NCBI GenBank assembly: GCA_002729015.1
Contig: PBVO01000150.1
Coordinates: 9,037-20,101, forward strand
DNA from: Candidatus Poribacteria bacterium
GTDB taxonomy: Bacteria; Poribacteria; WGA-4E; UBA9662
Length of the DNA stretch: 11,065 nucleotides
Reading direction: 5' to 3'
A program made the translations under genes and the position numbers. Under the pieces are notes generated by a model. It did no database searches and was not told the origin of the DNA. It was given only the letters and a program-made list of their open reading frames with translations. Below are positions 8,113 through 11,065 of this stretch, one piece after another (the first letter of the stretch is position 1; every line of letters begins with the position of its first letter).

Positions 8113-8142
8113 TTGACACCTTTTTGACCAGTATGCTATCCT
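8113..8142 (+). promoter_or_regulatory. Promoter candidate for the nfo block
   Basis: TTGACA (8113-8118), an 18-base spacer and an extended -10 TGC-TATCCT (8134-8142). The start point would be near 8149, leaving a leader of under 30 bases before the TTG start at 8177. Perfect -35 plus TGn makes this a good sigma-70-type match. A second TTGAC at 8124-8128 sits exactly 11 bases after the first. Confidence 0.6.
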
Positions 8143-8162
8143 TGCTCTACCTGAGATCGAGT

Positions 8163-8167
8163 AGGGG
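8163..8167 (+). promoter_or_regulatory. Ribosome binding site that fixes the nfo TTG start
   Basis: AGGGG ends nine bases before the TTG at 8177. An in-frame TAG at 8162-8164 excludes any start further upstream, so the TTG must be used to keep the conserved N-terminus. Confidence 0.7.
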
Positions 8168-8176
8168 AATAAGAGA

Positions 8177-9028
8177 TTGTTAGGAGCACATGTTTCAGTT
8201 GCTGGCGGTTTGCATAAGGCTTTTTCTAACGGTCACAAACTTGGCTGCGACGCGATCCAGATTTTCGTTACAAACCCAAACCGATGGTCAGGCTCCGCAC
8301 TTAGCTCAGAGCAGGTCGAATCATTTCGTAAAACTCACAAGCAAACTAATATCCAACAAGTAATTGTTCACGACATTCATTTAACCAACCTAGCTTCACC
8401 GAAAGCTGAAACACAAGACAAATCGATCCAAGCCTTTGCCTGGCAACTAGGTTTGGTTGAGCAATTAGGATTGGAGTACTTTGTTACCCACCTAGGTTCC
8501 CATTTAGGTGCAGGCGAACCAGAGGGGCTAGGAGTTTTGAGCCAAAGTTTGAACCACATATTAGATGAGAGCCGATCGGTAACGGTGCTACTGGAGACTA
8601 CTGCCGGCCAAGGCCGTAATCTGGGTTATCGGTTTGAACACTTGCAACAAATCATCAGTCAGTCGAGTCAACCTGATCGTCTGGGCGTATGTTTCGACAC
8701 CTGTCACGTCTTTGCTGCAGGTTATGATCTTCGAACCGAAGAAGATTATTATCGGACATTTAATCAGTTCGACCAGATCGTCGGGCTTAGCCAAATCAAA
8801 GCCTTCCATTTGAACGATGCTAAATCCGGATTTGGCAGCCGTGTTGACCGGCATGATCATATTGGTCAGGGTAATATTGGACTAACAGCCTTTGAACTGC
8901 TGGTCAATGATCCGAGATTTCAAGGGCGGCCGATGATAATTGAAACTCCAGAGATGAACAAAATGCACGATCGGAACCTCAAAACGCTACGCCAATTACG
9001 ATCACCAATGGCACTGGATGAGTCTTAG
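8177..9028 (+). CDS. nfo: Endonuclease IV (AP endonuclease)
   Basis: 283-residue TIM-barrel enzyme that cuts DNA 5' of abasic sites and repairs blocked 3' ends in base excision repair, in the cytoplasm. The opening LGAHVSVAGGL matches the family start. All nine metal ligands known from the E. coli enzyme can be placed: His65, His105, Glu140 (LLETTAGQG), Asp174 and His177 (CFDTCHVFAAGYD), His211 (FHLNDAKSGFGSRVDRHDHI), Asp224, His226 and Glu256 (IIETPEM), so a three-metal active site is intact. Length is normal (E. coli 285). The start codon is TTG with AGGGG nine bases upstream; a stop lies just ahead, so there is no alternative. It is the first gene of the plus-strand block, with a good promoter at 8113-8142 and a very short leader. 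The next gene follows 26 bases after its stop. I see no LexA-type box. Confidence 0.98.
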   Translation: MLGAHVSVAGGLHKAFSNGHKLGCDAIQIFVTNPNRWSGSALSSEQVESFRKTHKQTNIQQVIVHDIHLTNLASPKAETQDKSIQAFAWQLGLVEQLGLEYFVTHLGSHLGAGEPEGLGVLSQSLNHILDESRSVTVLLETTAGQGRNLGYRFEHLQQIISQSSQPDRLGVCFDTCHVFAAGYDLRTEEDYYRTFNQFDQIVGLSQIKAFHLNDAKSGFGSRVDRHDHIGQGNIGLTAFELLVNDPRFQGRPMIIETPEMNKMHDRNLKTLRQLRSPMALDES

Positions 9029-9054
9029 ACTGACTAAGAGAGAAGGTTATTTAC

Positions 9055-9237
9055 ATGCTTGGGCTAGGCGAAATCTTTGTAATCTTTCTGCTTTTCTTTG
9101 CTGTCATTCTGGTGGCCAGATATCAAGCCAAACGGATTTGTCCTGATTGTGGTTTGGTCGTACGTGGATCAGTTTCCTCTTGCCCCGACTGCCAGCGGGC
9201 TTTTCATAGCCAAAGTAGCTCAAACCAAAAAGGGTAG
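9055..9237 (+). CDS. Small membrane-anchored zinc-ribbon protein
   Basis: 60 residues. One hydrophobic segment (about 5-21, GEIFVIFLLFFAVILVA) is followed by a four-cysteine zinc ribbon: ICPDCG (Cys29, Cys32) and CPDC (Cys43, Cys46), ten residues between the pairs, then a short polar tail. The short N-terminus and following Arg/Lys suggest the ribbon faces the cytosol. ATG with AAGG nine bases upstream (AGAGAGAAGG). It sits between nfo and the metallo-hydrolase, with gaps of 26 and 3-9 bases, so it is very likely co-transcribed. Such mini-proteins are usually annotated hypothetical; I know no function. Ordered cysteine pairs and tight packing make it a real gene. Whether the ribbon binds nucleic acid, a protein partner or only zinc cannot be told. 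Confidence 0.8.
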   Translation: MLGLGEIFVIFLLFFAVILVARYQAKRICPDCGLVVRGSVSSCPDCQRAFHSQSSSNQKG

Positions 9238-9246
9238 CCATTGTCC

Positions 9247-10011
9247 ATGAAAATTACGTTTTTGGGTACTGGAACTTCGACTGGGGTTCCCATGATTGGC
9301 TGCGACTGCGAGGTTTGCCTTTCGGAAGACCCGAAGAATAAACGGATGCGCCCATCCATACTAATTACGGTTAATCATCATAACATCTTAGTAGACACCA
9401 CGCCTGAGTTTCGTTTGCAAGCGATTGCCAACGGGATACGTCGTGTGGATGCAGTTTTGTTTACTCACTCGCATGCTGACCACATGCATGGAATTGATGA
9501 TTTACGGATCTTTTCCAAAACACAGGAAGATCCGATCCTATGTTACGGAAATCCCCCTACGCTTGCTCGCTTGCAGCATGCGTTTGATTATATTTTTAGC
9601 CCTGGTCATTACAAAGGGCTATTACCCAACATAAAACTTGAATCCGTCGGAGGCCCATTCTCGTTATTTGGTCAGATGATCGAACCAATCCAGGTTATGC
9701 ACGGAAAAACAGAGGTCCTCGGTTTTCGGTTGGGTGATTTCGCTTACGTAACGGATTGTGGGCAAATTCCCGATGAGTCGATGGATTTGCTGTTCGGTGT
9801 CGAAACCTTGGTTTTGGACGCTCTGCGATGGGAGCCGAAGCATCCAGCCCATTTGACTATCCCAGAAGCGATCGACGTTTCGCAACGGCTGCGGGCTAAG
9901 CAAACTTATTTCACACATATGATGCATTTGGTTGAGCATCATGAAACCAATGCCAGATTGCCGGACGGGATTGAATTGGCCTATGATGGGTTGGTCCTAG
10001 AGGTGAATTGA
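9247..10011 (+). CDS. PhnP-like metallo-beta-lactamase-fold phosphodiesterase/hydrolase
   Basis: 254 residues from the ATG. MKITFLGTGTSTGVP opens the fold; GCDCEVC (18-24) supplies Cys19, Cys21 and Cys24, matching the structural zinc site of PhnP; FTHSHADHMHGIDDLR (72-87) is the HxHxDH catalytic metal motif (His74, His76, Asp78, His79); further ligands are likely His152 (MHGK), Asp170 (VTDCG) and His224 (YFTHMMH). PhnP cleaves 5-phosphoribosyl 1,2-cyclic phosphate in phosphonate use, but no other phn gene is here. Stand-alone homologues are common and probably act on other cyclic phosphates or nucleotides, so I give no symbol. I prefer the ATG at 9247 because it gives the family start; a TTG at 9241 is also in frame and lies nearer the AGGG at 9231-9234 (6 against 12 bases). 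It follows the zinc-ribbon gene directly and leads copZ by 46 bases. Confidence 0.93.
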   Translation: MKITFLGTGTSTGVPMIGCDCEVCLSEDPKNKRMRPSILITVNHHNILVDTTPEFRLQAIANGIRRVDAVLFTHSHADHMHGIDDLRIFSKTQEDPILCYGNPPTLARLQHAFDYIFSPGHYKGLLPNIKLESVGGPFSLFGQMIEPIQVMHGKTEVLGFRLGDFAYVTDCGQIPDESMDLLFGVETLVLDALRWEPKHPAHLTIPEAIDVSQRLRAKQTYFTHMMHLVEHHETNARLPDGIELAYDGLVLEVN

Positions 10012-10057
10012 TTTAATTTCTCCCGATGACTATAACTAAAAGGTAAAGTGAGGAGCA

Positions 10058-10282
10058 ATGTTTGGTAATCAGAAAATCACCCTTCAAATCGAAGGCATGT
10101 CTTGTCAGCATTGCGTGCAAGCTGTTACAGAGGCTCTGACGTCTTTGGCTGGGGTTAGAAGTGTGAAAGTTGACCTGAGCCAGGACCGGGCTGTAGTGAA
10201 ATTTGCCGCCAAGCAAGTGGAAGTTTCACAGATGAAGGATGTAGTTAATCAAGCTGGTTTTCAGTTCGTAGGCAGTAAATAA
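10058..10282 (+). CDS. copZ: Heavy-metal-associated (HMA) domain protein, CopZ-like copper chaperone
   Basis: 74 residues, a single HMA domain with ferredoxin-like beta-alpha-beta-beta-alpha-beta order. The metal loop is GMSCQHC (13-19) with Cys16 and Cys19, the CxxC that binds Cu(I); VRSVKVDLSQDRAVVKF is the matching strand pair. These cytosolic proteins carry copper to a P1B-type ATPase or a repressor. No copper ATPase or CsoR/CopY gene is in the window, so the partner must lie elsewhere. GTGAGGAG lies just before the ATG, with close spacing. It is the last gene of the plus-strand block; an imperfect hairpin begins 17 bases after its stop. The symbol is by similarity only; a mercury-type or generic metal-binding HMA protein is the alternative. 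Confidence 0.88.
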   Translation: MFGNQKITLQIEGMSCQHCVQAVTEALTSLAGVRSVKVDLSQDRAVVKFAAKQVEVSQMKDVVNQAGFQFVGSK

Positions 10283-10298
10283 AAGTTGTAAAAAAAGT

Positions 10299-10330
10299 TA
10301 AGTTGGAGGGTTGACAACACCTCTAGCTTG
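10299..10330 (+). terminator. Imperfect 14-bp hairpin after copZ, possible terminator overlapping a promoter
   Basis: Arms 10299-10312 and 10316-10330 pair over 14 positions (three G-U wobbles, A10319 bulged) with a GAC loop. An A-run lies just upstream (10291-10296). The 3' side, TTGTATTAT, is T-rich but not a clean U-run, so termination would be weak. The same bases contain the -35 box and most of the spacer of the next promoter, so the repeat could instead, or also, act as an operator. Confidence 0.4.
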
Positions 10331-10339
10331 TTGTATTAT
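10311..10339 (+). promoter_or_regulatory. Strong sigma-70-type promoter for the exported protein
   Basis: TTGACA (10311-10316), an ideal 17-base spacer and TATTAT (10334-10339), one base from full consensus. The start point would be near 10346. It is the best promoter match I found in the window and fits a highly expressed surface protein. Confidence 0.8.
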
Positions 10340-10345
10340 ACGATG

Positions 10346-10473
10346 TCTTTAGTTTGGGCATGGTCTGACCAAATCACGCTCGGCCATGTCGGTATTTGTT
10401 TGTGACTCTTGACTGGAAATGTCAGAAAATTGGATTAATCAGTAAATGTTAAAAAAGCAAAGGACTTATATAA
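10346..10473 (+). promoter_or_regulatory. Long 5' leader with stem-loop
   Basis: About 128 transcribed bases precede the first ATG. They hold a 9-bp stem (10357-10365 with 10382-10390; two G-U pairs) closing a 16-base loop. A competing short stem, TTTGG/CCAAA (10353-10357 with 10369-10373), would break it. I see no known riboswitch and no terminator with a U-run. A role in message stability or translation control is a guess. Confidence 0.35.
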
Positions 10474-11065
10474 ATGAATAGTACCTCTCTCGACTGTGAC
10501 CCTATAAGTAGAAACGACTCTGCAAGTAACATTTCTATTCAAGAATCAGAATTGTCAGAATTTAAGTTAGGCTCAAGTTTATCGCATCAAAAGCAATCGA
10601 CACCTTTAAATGGAGGATTCCGACCCATGAGAAGCGCGGCTTCATTGTTTTCAAAATTCAACCTGTTTAGAACCCTTTGCCTACTATTGGCCATTTCGGT
10701 GACTGGGCTGGCTTCAGCTGCCCCGATTGCCCGGATCGCTAGTAACGATTACACAGCGGGTTCGACTGGCCAGTATGTCGTCATTCAAATAGACGGTGTT
10801 GAAGCTGGACAGCAAATCTATGTTGCCCAGCCTGTCCGGACTCCGGCAGATAGTTACACCCAGATTGTCGCAGGTATTTCCGCTGTGGTAGGTGGTGGCA
10901 CTTTAGTGAATGACACCTATGACTTCGATGGAAACCCTGGTACAGCTCTGGAGCAATGTGTTTCCTTCATCGTAGATGCCAACACATCGGGCATCACGAT
11001 TGGGAAGTGCGATAAGAAGATGGGCCAGAAGGGGGCTCACACTGCAGATGTCATCTTTGACAATG
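10474..11065 (+). CDS. Exported, probably surface or secreted protein, partial at right edge, with two possible starts
   Basis: An open frame of 197 codons continues past the window. A clear Sec signal peptide starts at the inner ATG (10627): basic n-region MRSAASLFSKFNLFR, hydrophobic TLCLLLAISVTGLA and a likely cut ASA-AP, about 31 residues. The mature part (APIARIASNDYTAGSTGQYV onward) looks beta-rich, with many Gly, Val, Thr and Asp and two visible cysteines (CVSF and GKCD); no domain is recognised. The outer ATG (10474) is in frame, directly preceded by an in-frame TAA, with AAAGGA nine bases upstream; it adds 51 hydrophilic residues, 12 of them Ser. The inner ATG has a stronger site, TGGAGGA, ten bases upstream. 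Either an extended signal sequence or an untranslated or regulatory leader fits. An S-layer or other abundant envelope protein is plausible from the promoter strength, but this is inference. It would be a Sec substrate of the SecA encoded here. Confidence 0.75.
   Translation, partial: MNSTSLDCDPISRNDSASNISIQESELSEFKLGSSLSHQKQSTPLNGGFRPMRSAASLFSKFNLFRTLCLLLAISVTGLASAAPIARIASNDYTAGSTGQYVVIQIDGVEAGQQIYVAQPVRTPADSYTQIVAGISAVVGGGTLVNDTYDFDGNPGTALEQCVSFIVDANTSGITIGKCDKKMGQKGAHTADVIFDN
10611..10617 (+). promoter_or_regulatory. Internal Shine-Dalgarno before the second in-frame ATG
   Basis: TGGAGGA ends shortly before the ATG at 10627 (ten bases from GGAGG). It is the strongest ribosome site in this gene and supports initiation at the signal peptide, either alone or together with the outer start at 10474. 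Confidence 0.55.

Noticed and set aside
8588..8860. Minus-strand open frame of 90 codons inside nfo
   Set aside because: Antisense to endonuclease IV, whose metal ligands are all in the other frame; no motif of its own.
9664..9942. Minus-strand open frame of 92 codons inside the metallo-hydrolase gene
   Set aside because: Antisense to conserved catalytic sequence; no independent support.
1..11065. UGA recoding, CRISPR array, tRNA, rRNA, insertion sequence or phage genes
   Set aside because: Conserved proteins end normally at TGA, no regular repeats or cloverleaf sequences were seen, and all sizeable frames are accounted for by chromosomal genes.

Overview
The window is ordinary chromosomal DNA of an uncultured-looking bacterium that uses the standard code: every TGA I checked is a natural stop, which argues against UGA-recoding groups. 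GC is moderate, about 40-45% by eye. I cannot name the phylum. SecA (with an AGRGVDILLGG box), the long Trm112-like protein and the 409-residue membrane protein resemble, from memory only, proteins of PVC, Chloroflexota or candidate phyla. I see no rRNA, tRNA, CRISPR array, transposase or phage gene.

The layout is two divergent blocks around a 179-base promoter region (7998-8176). The left block is on the minus strand and looks like one operon read from 8057-8086 downward: a multi-pass membrane protein with an acidic tail, SecA, a small Trm112-like protein, a GT4 glycosyltransferase of the PEP-CTERM/EpsH1-associated type, a CapD/FlaA1-like membrane nucleotide-sugar dehydratase/epimerase, and a polyprenyl-phosphate sugar-1-phosphate transferase cut by the left edge. 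Gaps are 8, about 5, 53 and 11 bases, and the last pair overlaps by 41 bases. The last three genes form the classic start of a surface polysaccharide pathway: make the sugar, load it on the lipid carrier, extend it. SecA and a membrane protein head the same transcription unit.

The right block is on the plus strand: endonuclease IV (nfo, TTG start), a 60-residue membrane-anchored zinc ribbon, a PhnP-like metallo-beta-lactamase hydrolase and a CopZ-like HMA protein. All are close enough to share the promoter at 8113-8142. A 14-bp imperfect hairpin after copZ coincides with a near-consensus promoter (TTGACA-17-TATTAT). This promoter drives a long structured leader and an exported surface-type protein that runs off the right edge. 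That protein has two in-frame ATGs, each with its own Shine-Dalgarno sequence. The outer one adds a 51-residue serine-rich extension in front of an ordinary signal peptide.

I see no clear new multi-gene system. The best leads are the promoter/leader/double-start arrangement of the exported protein, secA inside a glycan operon, and several family-level oddities (SecA Trp188, cysteine-poor long Trm112, the mini zinc ribbon).
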